NCBI RefSeq assembly: GCF_027497255.1
Contig: NZ_CP114903.1
Span: forward strand, 6,014,001-6,078,000
DNA length: 64,000 nucleotides
Direction: 5' to 3'
Source: Micromonospora sp. WMMD882
GTDB lineage: Bacteria; Actinomycetota; Actinomycetes; Mycobacteriales; Micromonosporaceae
Positions within the stretch are counted from its first letter, which is position 1, and each line of letters starts with the position of its first letter. Positions 1 through 9,116 of this stretch are shown here, piece after piece. The position numbers and the translations under genes are program-made. The notes beneath the pieces were generated by a model. The model was not told the origin of the DNA. It saw only the letters and a list, made by a program, of their open reading frames with translations, and ran no database searches.

Positions 1-902
1 GGCACGTCGTCGGACTCGGCGATCAGGCGGCGCAACCGGGCCGCGGCGAGCGCGCAACGCCGCTGCACCGCCGGGTCCGTCGGATCGGCGCGGCCGGCGG
101 CCAGATCGGCGAGGACCGCGCCGGCCGCGGCGTCGACGAGCGCCAACCGGGCCAGCCGGTCCCGGTGGGCGTGCGCAGCGGCGAGCCGCTCGGCGGTCAC
201 CGCCGCGCCGGCCGCGGCGGCGCGGGCCCGTTCGGCGGCCAGGGCGCGCAGGGTCGCCGCGCCGACGGCGAACGCGATCGGCAGCGCCGCCACCCCGTAC
301 ACGTACATGGCGTAGCGGCTCAGGTCGGCGGCGTCCGCGCCCTGCCCGAGCACCGCGACCAGCGCGATCACCGCGCCCGCCGCGATCGTGGCGACCAGGT
401 CCCGCAGCGGCCGTCCCCACAGGAACAGCACCGCGAACCAGCCGACCGTGCCCCACCCCCAGTTCGCCGAGTGGAACAGCAGCTCCGCGCCGCTGGCCGG
501 GAAGACCACCGCGTCGACCAGCAGCAACCCCACCACCAGCGGCCACGCCGGCAGCGGCCCGCCACGCAGCAGCCGCCACCCGGCGAATCCGCCGGCCGCC
601 GCCACCGCCAGCCAGCCGCCGCCGACCAGCCACGGCCACCGCAGCGCCGACCAGCTCAGCAGTACGGCAGGCAGGCTGATCAGCAGATGCCAGCCGTACG
701 CGATCACCACCGCCGCGATCCGGGCCCCCCGGTCGGATGCGCTCACCACCGCGCCCGCGCCGCCCGCCGTCCCGCCCCGCGCGACAGCCGACGTGCTGCC
801 CGGGGTCGTGCTGCCCGGGGTCGTGGTGGCAGCCGTCGTGCTGCCCGGGGTCGTGGTGGCAGCCGTCGCGCTGGCCGGCGGTCCGACCTGGTCAGCCGGC
901 AT
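1..902 (-). CDS. Membrane sensor kinase-like protein, N-terminal part (cut by left window edge)
   Basis: Reading leftward from the ATG at 902 gives 300 residues with no stop before the edge. A Thr/Pro/Gly-rich stretch (about residues 10-40, with a repeated 30-base unit) is followed by several hydrophobic segments (about 65-215) and an Ala/Arg/Leu-rich helix. This layout is that of the membrane half of an actinobacterial histidine kinase; the catalytic part lies outside the window, so kinase activity is inferred. No canonical phospho-acceptor histidine box is visible in the part seen. The start overlaps the stop of the upstream kinase gene (892-894), so the two are translationally coupled. A response regulator is expected further left, outside the view. 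Confidence 0.6.
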   Translation of the reverse strand, partial: MPADQVGPPASATAATTTPGSTTAATTTPGSTTPGSTSAVARGGTAGGAGAVVSASDRGARIAAVVIAYGWHLLISLPAVLLSWSALRWPWLVGGGWLAVAAAGGFAGWRLLRGGPLPAWPLVVGLLLVDAVVFPASGAELLFHSANWGWGTVGWFAVLFLWGRPLRDLVATIAAGAVIALVAVLGQGADAADLSRYAMYVYGVAALPIAFAVGAATLRALAAERARAAAAGAAVTAERLAAAHAHRDRLARLALVDAAAGAVLADLAAGRADPTDPAVQRRCALAAARLRRLIAESDDV

Positions 903-2274
903 CCGGCCACTCCAGGATGATCCGGGCGCCCCGGCCGGGAGCGGAGTCCACGGTGGCCCGGCCACCGGCCGCCGCCATCCGGCCACCGATCGACTCACGC
1001 AGCCCGTACCGGTGGCCGGGGACCCGGGCCGGGTCGAAGCCCGGCCCGTCGTCGACCACCTCGACCACGACGGTCCCGGCGATCCCGGTCAGGCGCAGCC
1101 ACGCGGTCGCGCCCGGCGCGTGCCGTTGCACGTTCGCCAGCGCGGCGGCGGCGCTCTCGGCGATCGCCTCGGCCACCACCGCCGGCACCCGCACGCCTCC
1201 CGCCGGCCCGTCGGCTTCCGTCGGCCCGTCGGCCGCTGCCGATCCGCCTGCTTGCCGGTCCGCTGCCGTCGGGTCGTGGCGCACCGGGGGGCCGGCGGGC
1301 CGGCCGGTGGTCGTCGGCGGGTCCCCGGTCGTCTCGACGATCACCGGCAGGTCGGGGAAACGCGCGGCCACCTCGCGCAGACGCACGTCCAGCGGCGCCG
1401 GTCGACCGCCGGCCGGCGCGCCGGCCGCCGGGCTGACCGAGGGTGGCTCCGCCGACGCGCCGGCCGCGGAGAAGGCGAGCAGGTCACTCGCGGCCCGGTC
1501 CCGCAACGACGCCGAGCCGGAACGGACCGCGCCCAACCCCACCATGGTCAACGTGGACAGCGCCGTGTCGTGCAGGTCCCGGTTGTGTCGCCGCTCGGCC
1601 TCGCGGGCGGCCCGGGCGACCAGCGCGTCCCGGGCGACGCGCTGCCGTTCGGCGAAGGCCAGGTCCGCCCGCCGGCTGCTGCGCCGCAGCACGACGGCCA
1701 GCGCCGTCCCGGAGGCGGTCTGCACGACGAGGGTGGTCGCGTGCGCGACGGCCTCGGCGTCGTTGCCGGCCAGGTGCGCGCCGTACGCGTACGCGCCGGT
1801 GACCAGCAACCCGGCCGGCACCGCCCACCGTGGCCGCAGGGCGAGCTGGGCCACGATCACCGTCGTGCTGGCCAGGATCGCCACCCAACTCACCTCGCCG
1901 GGCAGCACCTCGGCGGCGACCAGCCGGGGAATCAGCAGACACGCGCCGACGGTCAGCGCGACGTCCACCGCGATCAGCGCGGGGGTGAGGCCGTGCCGGC
2001 CACCCACCCGGGCGAACCACCCCGACCAGGCGGTGAGCACGCCGACCACCACCAGCAGCAGCGTCTGGTCGACCGGCTCGGACCGGACCGCCAGGGCGGC
2101 TGCCGCGCCGGCCAGGCCGCAGGTCACCCGCAGCACGACGGGCAGCGTGGTGAACACCCGCCCCAACGCGTCGGCGGCCGGGCTCTGCGCGACACCCGGG
2201 ATCGGCGGTGGCGGTGGCGGAGCGGTGGTGGGACCGTCCGGCGCTCCCACCGTGGGCATGCTGACGACCGGCAT
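892..2274 (-). CDS. NarL/DesK-type sensor histidine kinase
   Basis: About 460 residues. A Pro-rich N-terminus leads into about six hydrophobic segments, then a HisKA_3 box (RDLHDTALSTL, phospho-acceptor His about residue 235) and a HATPase domain with an N-box-like ANVQRHAPG and the ATP-lid signature DDGPGFDP near the C-terminus. Two-component sensors of this family phosphorylate NarL-type response regulators; none is visible, but the coupled downstream gene may be a partner. The start is uncertain: the frame is open upstream to about 2538, but the Arg/Pro-rich upstream part has no coding character and overlaps the neighbouring gene. ATG 2274 is chosen and ATG 2259 is also possible. No good ribosome-binding site precedes either. 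Confidence 0.85.
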   Translation of the reverse strand: MPVVSMPTVGAPDGPTTAPPPPPPIPGVAQSPAADALGRVFTTLPVVLRVTCGLAGAAAALAVRSEPVDQTLLLVVVGVLTAWSGWFARVGGRHGLTPALIAVDVALTVGACLLIPRLVAAEVLPGEVSWVAILASTTVIVAQLALRPRWAVPAGLLVTGAYAYGAHLAGNDAEAVAHATTLVVQTASGTALAVVLRRSSRRADLAFAERQRVARDALVARAAREAERRHNRDLHDTALSTLTMVGLGAVRSGSASLRDRAASDLLAFSAAGASAEPPSVSPAAGAPAGGRPAPLDVRLREVAARFPDLPVIVETTGDPPTTTGRPAGPPVRHDPTAADRQAGGSAAADGPTEADGPAGGVRVPAVVAEAIAESAAAALANVQRHAPGATAWLRLTGIAGTVVVEVVDDGPGFDPARVPGHRYGLRESIGGRMAAAGGRATVDSAPGRGARIILEWPDAG

Positions 2275-2393
2275 TCGGGGGAGGCATCCTTCCGGCTGTG
2301 ATCCGTACGGGCGCACGACGGGATGCAACGGCCGGAGGATAACACGCACCGAGGGCAGAAAGGGCCGCCCCGACCGCCTCCGACGGCCTCGAG

Positions 2394-2858
2394 TTACGCC
2401 ACCGGGTCGTGGGTGCCCTGAGGGACGTCGGGACGGCAGCGGCGCAGCCGGTCGGCGGTCAACCGTCCGCCCACCGCCAGGCCGTACCGCTCCACCGCGG
2501 TCAGCCCGTACGCGCTGCACGTGGGGGTGAAGCGGCACCGGCCGGGCCAGTGGGCCGACAGCCAGCGCCGGTAGCCGAGGATCGCCGCCCGCCCCGCCCG
2601 GTCCACCACCGGCGTACGGCCCGGTCGGCTGCCGCCGGCCGGTCGGCCGGCGTGCCGCTGTGGACGGGTCACCGGGCCGGCGTGCCGCTGTGGAGGCGTC
2701 ACCAGGCCGGCGAGCGTCGCGCCCAGGGTCAGCAGGAACGAGAACAGCCCGAAGTCGCAGCAGGCCGGGCCGTCGCAGTCACAGCCGTCACAGGAGCCCC
2801 AGTCGGACTTCCGCTTGCGCTTCCTGCGGGCCCGCCCGTGGCCGGTCAGTTTGATCAT
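2394..2858 (-). CDS. yidD: YidD-like membrane protein insertion efficiency factor
   Basis: 154 residues from ATG 2858 (GTG 2885 is an alternative). The C-terminal 60 residues carry the YidD signature: LGYRRWLS, CRFTPTCSAY, then a YG...G...RLRRCRP ending. YidD helps YidC/Sec insert inner-membrane proteins. Canonical YidD genes are short and lie in rpmH-rnpA-yidD-yidC; this copy stands alone and has an 85-residue N-terminal extension with a basic KRKRK run, a cysteine-dense patch (CDGCDCDGPACC), one hydrophobic segment and a duplicated 10-residue unit (TPPQRHAGPV / TRPQRHAGRP). The role of the extension is unknown. Confidence 0.8.
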   Translation of the reverse strand: MIKLTGHGRARRKRKRKSDWGSCDGCDCDGPACCDFGLFSFLLTLGATLAGLVTPPQRHAGPVTRPQRHAGRPAGGSRPGRTPVVDRAGRAAILGYRRWLSAHWPGRCRFTPTCSAYGLTAVERYGLAVGGRLTADRLRRCRPDVPQGTHDPVA

Positions 2859-2946
2859 GCGGCCATGATGCGACACGCTGTCCACGCCTCCGCGGGACGC
2901 CCTCCGGGGGACGCCTTCGTCGCCGTCGGCCGCCTATGGTGCGGGT

Positions 2947-3441
2947 ATGACGACTCGCGCCGAGGTGCCGCCCCTTCGCCTGGAACCGATGACCGAGGAC
3001 GGGTACGACAGGTACCGCGCCGGATCCGAGGCCGGGTACGTGGACAGCATCGTCGCCAGCGGCTCGATGCCCCGCGCGGAGGCGGAGGAGAAGGCGCGCG
3101 CGGACCTCCGGCGGCTGCTGCCCGACGGGCCCCGGACGGCGGGTCACCACTTCTGGACCCTGCACGACGACGGGGCCGGGGTCGAGGTCGGCATCCTGTG
3201 GCTGCACGTCGAGACGAAGTCCGACGGCCGGCACGCCTTCGTCTACGACGTCGAGGTGCACGAGGGGCTGCGCCGACGCGGCTACGGCCGGGGGATCATG
3301 CAGGCCGTCGACAGGTGGTGCCGGGAGGCCAGGGTGGCGACGGTGGGACTGAACGTCTTCGGCCACAACACCGGCGCCCGCGCCCTGTACGAGGAGATGG
3401 GCTACCAGGTCACGTCCGTCCAGATGCGGAAGTTCCTCTAG
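2947..3441 (+). CDS. GNAT family N-acetyltransferase
   Basis: 164 residues, ATG start. The acetyl-CoA binding region is clear: beta strand VYDVEVHEGLRRRGYGRGI followed by motif B-like NVFGHNTGARALYEEMGY. Together these are motifs A and B of the GNAT fold, which transfers acetyl from acetyl-CoA to an amine. The substrate cannot be read from sequence. The gene is divergent from yidD, about 90 bases away, and is monocistronic: the next gene begins about 86 bases downstream with its own ribosome-binding site. Confidence 0.9.
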   Translation: MTTRAEVPPLRLEPMTEDGYDRYRAGSEAGYVDSIVASGSMPRAEAEEKARADLRRLLPDGPRTAGHHFWTLHDDGAGVEVGILWLHVETKSDGRHAFVYDVEVHEGLRRRGYGRGIMQAVDRWCREARVATVGLNVFGHNTGARALYEEMGYQVTSVQMRKFL

Positions 3442-3527
3442 CGGTTCTCGAGCGCGGGGGCTTCCCGCCGACCGGATCCACTGACACCATCCATCGAAAG
3501 GTCTCACTCTCGATTGTGGAGGTTCGG

Positions 3528-4043
3528 ATGCGGTCTCGTCTGGCGAGTGTCCTCGGTGCCGGCGCGTTGCTGGCCACCGCCGTGCTGGTGCCGGCGTCCC
3601 CGGCGTCGGCGGCCCCGTCGTTCCGGGTGCCGTTCCCGTGCAACCAGAACTGGTCGGGGCAGACCCGGACCAACCACAGCCCGCAGTACGCGATCGACTT
3701 CAACCGGACCGACGACCACGGCGACCCGGTCAAGGCCAGCGCGCCCGGCACGGTCGACGTGGTCACCAACCTCGGCGACACCAGCTACGGCCGGTACGTG
3801 CGGATCAACCACGGTGGCGGCTACACCACCTACTACGCCCACCTGAGCGGGTTCAACGTCTCCGTCGGGCAGAGCGTCAACTACGGCACCACCATCGGGT
3901 ACGTCGGCAACAGCGGCGGCTCCAGCGGCTCGCACCTGCACTACGAGCAGCGCCTCAACGGATCCGACATCAAGGTGCGGTTCAGCGGCAACCTGGCGCT
4001 CTACTGGGGTACGCAGAACTACGTCCGTACCGCCGGCTGCTGA
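3528..4043 (+). CDS. Secreted M23 family metallopeptidase (LytM-like)
   Basis: 171 residues from ATG 3528, with GGAGG at 3518-3522. A signal peptide is evident: Arg residues, a hydrophobic core and an ASAAPS cleavage region near residue 27-30. The mature part is almost only the M23 catalytic domain, with NHSPQYAIDF supplying the first zinc His and Asp and GSHLHYEQR supplying the HxH pair. M23 enzymes cut peptide bridges in peptidoglycan. There is no separate binding domain. The same reading frame stays open for 370 codons upstream, but that part lies over other genes and has no coding character. Confidence 0.92.
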   Translation: MRSRLASVLGAGALLATAVLVPASPASAAPSFRVPFPCNQNWSGQTRTNHSPQYAIDFNRTDDHGDPVKASAPGTVDVVTNLGDTSYGRYVRINHGGGYTTYYAHLSGFNVSVGQSVNYGTTIGYVGNSGGSSGSHLHYEQRLNGSDIKVRFSGNLALYWGTQNYVRTAGC

Positions 4044-4103
4044 CCGGCGGGCGGTCGCCGTACCCTGGCGGAAAATCCCGTCCACCGTGGAGGGTGACCG
4101 CCC

Positions 4104-6719
4104 GTGGAGCCCACGCCCGACGACCCGTACGCCGAGCTGCGGCAGGCGCTGGAGGCGGTGCTCCGCCGCCGCAGGGGGGCCGACCCGAGGGCCCTCCTGA
4201 CGGCGCTCGACCGGATCGCGGAGCGCGGCGAGGAGCCCGCCGAGCTGCTCGACGCGATGCGGCTGCTGGTGGAGAACCAGATCGCCGTCCAGGACCGTGA
4301 CTACGCCACCCTGCTGCTCATGCCGGGCCGCTTCGAGGAGATGCTGGCCCGGGTCGGGCCGGACGCCCCGTACGCGGGCGCCCTCCGGGCCGCCGCCGGG
4401 GTGGCCAGGGCGATGGGCCGGTTCGCCGCCGCCGACCCGGACGTCGTCCCGGCGCTGGCCGACGAGCTGCGCGCCACCGTGGCGGCCCTCGGCGAGCACG
4501 AACCCACCCGGGCGTACCTCGAACTGCTCGACCACCGGGTCGGCCTGGCCCGCAAGGCGTACGCCGCCGAGCTGGGTTCCGACGGCCCGGGTTCCGACGG
4601 CCCGGGTTCCGACGGGCCGGGTTCCGACGGGCCGGGTTCCGACGGGCCGGGCGGTCGGCCGGGGGACGACGAGATCAACCGGTTGCGCCGGTTCGCGGCG
4701 CTGAACCCCTCGATCGGGCCGGTCGAGCAGGCCGTCATCTTCGCCGACGTGGCACAACTGCTCATGGCGCAGGTCGCGGACCGGCCGCACCTCGCCACCG
4801 CCGCGATCCGGGACCTGCGTACCGCGCTGCGGATCGCGCCCCCCGACGACCCGGACCGGGTACGCTTCCGCGCGCTGCTCGGCAACGCGCTGCTGCGCCG
4901 GGCCGAGGCCGCCCTGGCCGCCTCCACCACCGGTCGGGCGCTGGCGATCCGGCCGGCGCTACGGCCGCGCGTCGCCGCCCGACGTGACGTCGACCAGGCG
5001 TTGACGCTGCTCGACCAGGTGGTGACCGAGGCCGAGGAGACCCACCACCCGCACCGGGCGTGGGCCGGCATGACGCTCGCCGACGGGTACCGCCGCGCCG
5101 GCCGGCACGCCGAAGCCCGCGCGGCCGGGCTGCGCGCCCTGCGCGGCCACGCCTGGCAGGTGCTCCTCCAGTCGCACGCCGTCGCGGCGGCCACCGCCGG
5201 GGTGTTCGCCCCTGAGGACGCGCTGCGGATCGCGCGCTGGTGCATCGCGGACGGCGACGCCGAGGGCGCGGTCACCGCGCTGGACGCCGGCCGGGGGCTC
5301 ATCCTGCACGCCGCCACCGAGACCGACGACGTGCCGGCCAGACTCGTCGCGGCCGGCGCGCCCGAGCTGGCGGCCCGCTGGCCCGGCGGGCCGGACGCCG
5401 TTCCCGACGCCGACGGCCAACCGGTCGGGCCGGCGCCCGTCGAGCTGCGCCGGGCCGCGTTCGCCCGGCTCACCCTGGACGGCACGCTGCTCGACCCGCC
5501 CAGTCCGGACGAGATCCGGGCCGCCCTGCGGGACGCCGGCTTCGACGCGCTGGTCTACCTGGTGCCCGGCGCGCCCGCCGAACCCGCCTCGTTGGTGACC
5601 GGGGCCGCCGCCGAGCCGGCCCGACCCGGCGCGGCTGTGGTCGTCGACGTCGACGGGTCCACCACCATCCACCCGCTGCCGGAGCTGACCGCCCCGCCGT
5701 ACCCGGCGCGACTCCCTTCCGCCGCCGCGGTCGGAACTGCTGGCGCAGCCGGTCCCGGTGGCGTGATCGGCCCTGGTGCTGCTGCCCGCGCCGGTGGCGA
5801 ACGGGATCTGAGCTCACCGAGACCCCGACCGCCGGACGAGCTGGAACGACTCTGCGGCTGGGCGTGGCGGGTAGCGGTCGGGCCGCTGCTGGACACCCTG
5901 CCGTCCCGGCCGGATGCTCCGCCGTCCCGGCTGGTCCTGGTGCCGATGGGCGAGCTGGCCGAGGTGCCCTGGCACGCCGCCCGACACCCGGACGGCGGGT
6001 ACGCGACGCAGCGCGCCGTCTTCTCGTACGCGGCGTCCGCCCGGATGCTCTGCCACGCCGCCGCCGTGACCGGGGCCCGCCCCGCGCCCCCGGCCGCCGC
6101 CGGAGCCGAGGTCGGGCCGGTGCTGATCGTCGGTGACCCGGACCCGGCGGGGACGGCCGCCGACCTGGCCGGCGCCCGCCGGGAGGCGCTGGCGCTGCGC
6201 GACACGTACCCCGGGGCCCGGTACGTCGGCCGGCTCGCCGACGGCGCGCCCAGCCCCGAGGGCACGGGTACGCCGGAGGAGGTGCTGGCGTTCTCCGGCA
6301 GCGTCCTGCACCTGGCCTGCCACGGGGTGGTCCGCGACGGCTGGGGCGCCGACGACACGTCGTACCTGGTGCTGGCCGGTGGGCGACGGCTGGCCGCCGA
6401 ACGGCTGATCGCGGCGCGCGGCGCCCGACGACCCGCTGTGGTGGTGCTGGCCGCGTGCAGCAGCAGCGTCTCCGGTCGGGGCTGGGACGAGGCGTTCAGC
6501 CTGACCACCGCGTTCCTCGCCGGGGGCAGTGGCGCGGTGGTGGCAGCCCGGTGGAGCGTCCCCGACGAGGAGACCGCCGCGCTGATGCTGTCGTTCCACC
6601 GGCACCTGCGTGCCGGTCACCCGCCCGTTGACGCCCTGCGCGCCGCCCAACTCGACCAGATCCAAACGGGTACGGCCGCGCTCCGCGCCTGGGCCGCCTT
6701 CACCCACTCCGGCCGCTGA
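4104..6719 (+). CDS. CHAT domain protein (caspase-like protease family)
   Basis: 871 residues. The N-terminal two thirds are Ala/Leu/Arg-rich helical sequence of TPR-like appearance. The last 250 residues form a CHAT domain: HLACHG with the catalytic His about residue 740, VVLAACSSS with the catalytic Cys about 785, and the conserved AFLAGGSGAVVAARWSV. CHAT proteins are clan CD cysteine proteases, some of which act in bacterial immune and cell-death systems. A linker near residue 158 holds five copies of GSDGP (15-base unit, 4575-4649). No obvious substrate or sensor gene is coupled to it, although a membrane-anchored gene follows in the same direction 230 bases later. Function in this strain is unknown. 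Confidence 0.9.
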   Translation: MEPTPDDPYAELRQALEAVLRRRRGADPRALLTALDRIAERGEEPAELLDAMRLLVENQIAVQDRDYATLLLMPGRFEEMLARVGPDAPYAGALRAAAGVARAMGRFAAADPDVVPALADELRATVAALGEHEPTRAYLELLDHRVGLARKAYAAELGSDGPGSDGPGSDGPGSDGPGSDGPGGRPGDDEINRLRRFAALNPSIGPVEQAVIFADVAQLLMAQVADRPHLATAAIRDLRTALRIAPPDDPDRVRFRALLGNALLRRAEAALAASTTGRALAIRPALRPRVAARRDVDQALTLLDQVVTEAEETHHPHRAWAGMTLADGYRRAGRHAEARAAGLRALRGHAWQVLLQSHAVAAATAGVFAPEDALRIARWCIADGDAEGAVTALDAGRGLILHAATETDDVPARLVAAGAPELAARWPGGPDAVPDADGQPVGPAPVELRRAAFARLTLDGTLLDPPSPDEIRAALRDAGFDALVYLVPGAPAEPASLVTGAAAEPARPGAAVVVDVDGSTTIHPLPELTAPPYPARLPSAAAVGTAGAAGPGGVIGPGAAARAGGERDLSSPRPRPPDELERLCGWAWRVAVGPLLDTLPSRPDAPPSRLVLVPMGELAEVPWHAARHPDGGYATQRAVFSYAASARMLCHAAAVTGARPAPPAAAGAEVGPVLIVGDPDPAGTAADLAGARREALALRDTYPGARYVGRLADGAPSPEGTGTPEEVLAFSGSVLHLACHGVVRDGWGADDTSYLVLAGGRRLAAERLIAARGARRPAVVVLAACSSSVSGRGWDEAFSLTTAFLAGGSGAVVAARWSVPDEETAALMLSFHRHLRAGHPPVDALRAAQLDQIQTGTAALRAWAAFTHSGR

Positions 6720-6724
6720 CCTCC

Positions 6725-6850
6725 GCCCGCCCCTCCTGCGCCCGTGCCGCCCGCCCCTGCCGCCCCGCCCTGCGCCTGCCGCCCCGCCCCGCCCTGCGCC
6801 TGCCGCCCCGCCCTGCGCCCGGTGCCAGCCGTCCCTGCCCTGGTGATCAG
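6725..6850. repeat. C-rich imperfect repeats after the CHAT gene
   Basis: The spacer downstream of the CHAT gene is a run of imperfect copies of a cytosine-rich unit similar to CGCCCCGCCCTGCGCCTGC, strongly biased to C on the plus strand. No gene is supported in it. It resembles the repeat expansions seen elsewhere in the window. Confidence 0.5.
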
Positions 6851-6951
6851 GAGGTTCTGGCGCCGATCGGGCTGGAATCCGTGCTCAAAGCTCTTGATCA
6901 ACGTGGTGGTGGAGGGGCGGTGTTACGGTCGCGGCAGCGCGGGGTCTGGGG

Positions 6952-7575
6952 ATGGAGTCCATGGTGGGCAGAACGAAACTCGGCGGGCTGGTCGCCATCG
7001 GGGGGATCTCGGTGGCGGCGGTTGTCGGCGCGGTGCTGGGCACGTACCTCGCCGATCGGGACGAGCCCGAGGCCGCGCCTCGGGCCGAGCCGACCGTGAC
7101 GGCGAGCCGTACGCCGTCGGCCGCCGACCCGGTCGCCAGCCTCGCGCCGTCCGCCGCCGAGCCGCGCTCCAGCGTCGCGCCGTCCTCGGCGGCTGCGGGC
7201 GGCAACCGGACGTACCCGATCGGCCGGGTGATCCACAGCGAGGAGTCGGCGACCGTGACGCTGGTCAGCGCCGAGGTCAACGGGGACGCGATGCGGCTGA
7301 ACTTCAGGTACCGCAACAACTCGGCGGGCGTGTGGGAGCTGAGCTGCCCGGCCGTGAGCCTCGACGCGGAATTCGCGTACCTGGCCCTGCCGGACGGGCG
7401 GGTCGTCCGCACCACGAGCACCTGGTGTGGCACCACCCGACCGGGGGAGTCGTTCAGCCTCCGGCCGGGTGAGCAGCTCGACAGTTGGGGCGTGTTCGCG
7501 TCGACGCCGCCGGTCGGCTCGACGTTCAGCCTGTCCTGGTACGGCTACACCGTCCACGACCTGCGGCTGGGCTGA
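6952..7575 (+). CDS. Membrane-anchored hypothetical protein with extracellular beta domain
   Basis: 207 residues; the start may instead be ATG 6961. One N-terminal transmembrane helix (about 10-32) is followed by an Ala/Pro/Ser linker (35-80), then a compact domain (85-207) with alternating hydrophobic residues and two cysteines (ELSCP and TWCGT) that could form a disulfide. The layout resembles DUF4352-type lipoprotein or membrane-tethered domains, but I do not recognise the family with certainty. It follows the CHAT gene in the same direction, though the 230-base spacer argues against a single operon. Confidence 0.65.
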   Translation: MESMVGRTKLGGLVAIGGISVAAVVGAVLGTYLADRDEPEAAPRAEPTVTASRTPSAADPVASLAPSAAEPRSSVAPSSAAAGGNRTYPIGRVIHSEESATVTLVSAEVNGDAMRLNFRYRNNSAGVWELSCPAVSLDAEFAYLALPDGRVVRTTSTWCGTTRPGESFSLRPGEQLDSWGVFASTPPVGSTFSLSWYGYTVHDLRLG

Positions 7576-7606
7576 TCCGGCGGCCCTCGTCGACGGCTGG
7601 TCGTGC

Positions 7607-7804
7607 TCAGCGCGGGGCGTGCCGGAGCCGGGTGAGGAAGGTGGACCAGGCGGCGGGAGCGAAGCTCAGCACGGGGCCGGTCGGGTCCTTGCTGTCGCGT
7701 ACGCCGACGACGCCGGGCAGATTGTCGGCCACCTCGACGCAGTCACCGCCGCTCCCGCCGCTGCGGGTGCTCTTGCGCCAGACGGCGCCGGCAAACTCAG
7801 ACAT
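7607..7804 (-). CDS. DUF397 domain protein
   Basis: 65 residues covering a whole DUF397 domain: WRKSTRSGGSGGDCVEVA, then VRDSKDPTGPVLSF and a final WSTFL. These small actinobacterial proteins almost always sit directly after an XRE/DUF5753 regulator, as here. Some such pairs regulate secondary metabolism or development, and some are discussed as toxin-antitoxin-like. The ATG lies inside the last codons of the upstream regulator (8-base overlap), so the pair is translationally coupled. Confidence 0.92.
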   Translation of the reverse strand: MSEFAGAVWRKSTRSGGSGGDCVEVADNLPGVVGVRDSKDPTGPVLSFAPAAWSTFLTRLRHAPR

Positions 7805-8684
7805 GATGCTCCTCGATGATCGACGTGATCAACCGTGCTGATTCTGCCTCATCAGGGGCGAGCGTTTCGAGATCGCGCCAGACATGTTCGTAGGCCGCGA
7901 CTTCGGTCGGCCGATCCAGGTAGAGCGCGCCGGTGATGTTCTCCAGGTAGACCGTCGTCGGCTCGGTGGCGGCCCGGCCGAGCGGGCGCGGGAAATCCAG
8001 CAGCACGAAGCTGCCTGTCTCGCTGGCCAGCGGTGGGCCGGCGGAGAACGGCAGCACCCGGACCGAGACGTTCGGCAGCGCGGCCACCGAGAGCAGGTGC
8101 CGCAACTGCCCGACCATGGCCAGCCGGTCGGGGATGCCGCGCCGCAGCACCGCCTCGCTGAGCACCACCCTGAGCGCCGGGGCCGCGGGCAGCCGACGGA
8201 CGAGAACATGCTGCCGGTGCAGACGCACCTCGACCATCTTTTCCCGTTCCGCCGCGCTGAGGTGTGGATTCTTCCGACGGAACAGTTCGGCGGCGTACTC
8301 CCGGGTCTGGAACAGACCCGGGATCAGCTCGGCGTCGTATCGGCGCAGCATGGACGCGGACGATTCCAGGCCGACGTAGAGCGAGAACCAGGACGGCACG
8401 ACGTCGCCGTAGGAGTGCCACCAGCCCTTCGCGCGGGTCTCCTTCGCCAACCCGGCGACGATGGCGCGCATGTCGTCGGAGACCTGGTAGAGGTCGCACA
8501 TCGCGCGGGCGTCGACGGCCCGGATCGGCACCAGCCCCTTCTCGATGCGCCAGAGCTTCTGCCGGGAGCAGTCGAGCGCCTCCGCCACCGTGTCCAGGGT
8601 GACGTGGGCCTCCTCGCGTAGCTCGGTGAGCAGGCGACCGAGCTGCCGGCGGGGAACAGTCGAACCGCTTGTTTCTTCCGTCAT
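7797..8684 (-). CDS. XRE-family regulator with DUF5753 (Scr1-like) domain
   Basis: 295 residues. Residues about 12-70 form a helix-turn-helix (LGRLLTELREEAHVTLDTVAEAL, then SRQKLWRIEKG), and about 95-285 form the DUF5753 domain (ELIPGLFQTREYA, LPFSAG, then FVLLDFP). Coupled to the DUF397 gene. Divergent from three tiny genes starting at 8937, leaving a 252-base shared upstream region in which a self-regulated operator is likely but not identified. Confidence 0.93.
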   Translation of the reverse strand: MTEETSGSTVPRRQLGRLLTELREEAHVTLDTVAEALDCSRQKLWRIEKGLVPIRAVDARAMCDLYQVSDDMRAIVAGLAKETRAKGWWHSYGDVVPSWFSLYVGLESSASMLRRYDAELIPGLFQTREYAAELFRRKNPHLSAAEREKMVEVRLHRQHVLVRRLPAAPALRVVLSEAVLRRGIPDRLAMVGQLRHLLSVAALPNVSVRVLPFSAGPPLASETGSFVLLDFPRPLGRAATEPTTVYLENITGALYLDRPTEVAAYEHVWRDLETLAPDEAESARLITSIIEEHHV

Positions 8685-8936
8685 GCAACATCACCGAATT
8701 CCTTCCTGCAACGGCTGCCGTTTCCCGCCGTACACAATTCCGGGGTGGTCGTCGTGGGTGCCGGCTAATCGAGCCTAAGGAGGGGGAGTGGATTGCGCAA
8801 CGTGGTGTAGTTGCCACATGCTGACAGATGTCGCTGGCGGGTTTCGGCGGGTACGGGTCTCGGCCCGGTGGCGATTCTGGTATAGCCGCTTGCCGTCCAT
8901 CCGAATGGATAGCGCAATTTCCTGGAAAGGGGCCTA

Positions 8937-9116
8937 ATGCGGGTGACCTATGCGGAGTACGTGGCGGCAGTGGCGCTGACGCTGGCGCGTCGGCACCGGC
9001 CGGTGTGGAGTTGGGCTCGCTGGCGCAGGGTGTGCCGGTGTGGTGGTGAGCTGCCGTGCCGGGCGCGGCACCGGGTTCCGGTGAACCGGGGGCACTGGCC
9101 GGGAGAGGGTCGGTGA
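8937..9116 (+). CDS. Small hypothetical protein, first of three coupled genes
   Basis: 59 residues, preceded by a GGAAAGGGG ribosome-binding site about 4 bases before the ATG. The N-terminus is helical (YAEYVAAVALTLARRHRPVW), followed by Trp/Arg and two cysteine pairs (CRCG and LPC). The stop overlaps the next start as GTGA (9113-9116). Similar tiny genes beside XRE/DUF397 pairs are common in Micromonosporaceae (recalled, not checked). Function unknown. Confidence 0.6.
   Translation: MRVTYAEYVAAVALTLARRHRPVWSWARWRRVCRCGGELPCRARHRVPVNRGHWPGEGR

Noticed and set aside
165..2530. Several plus-strand frames over the kinase genes
   Set aside because: Shadows of the minus-strand kinases, with no domains.
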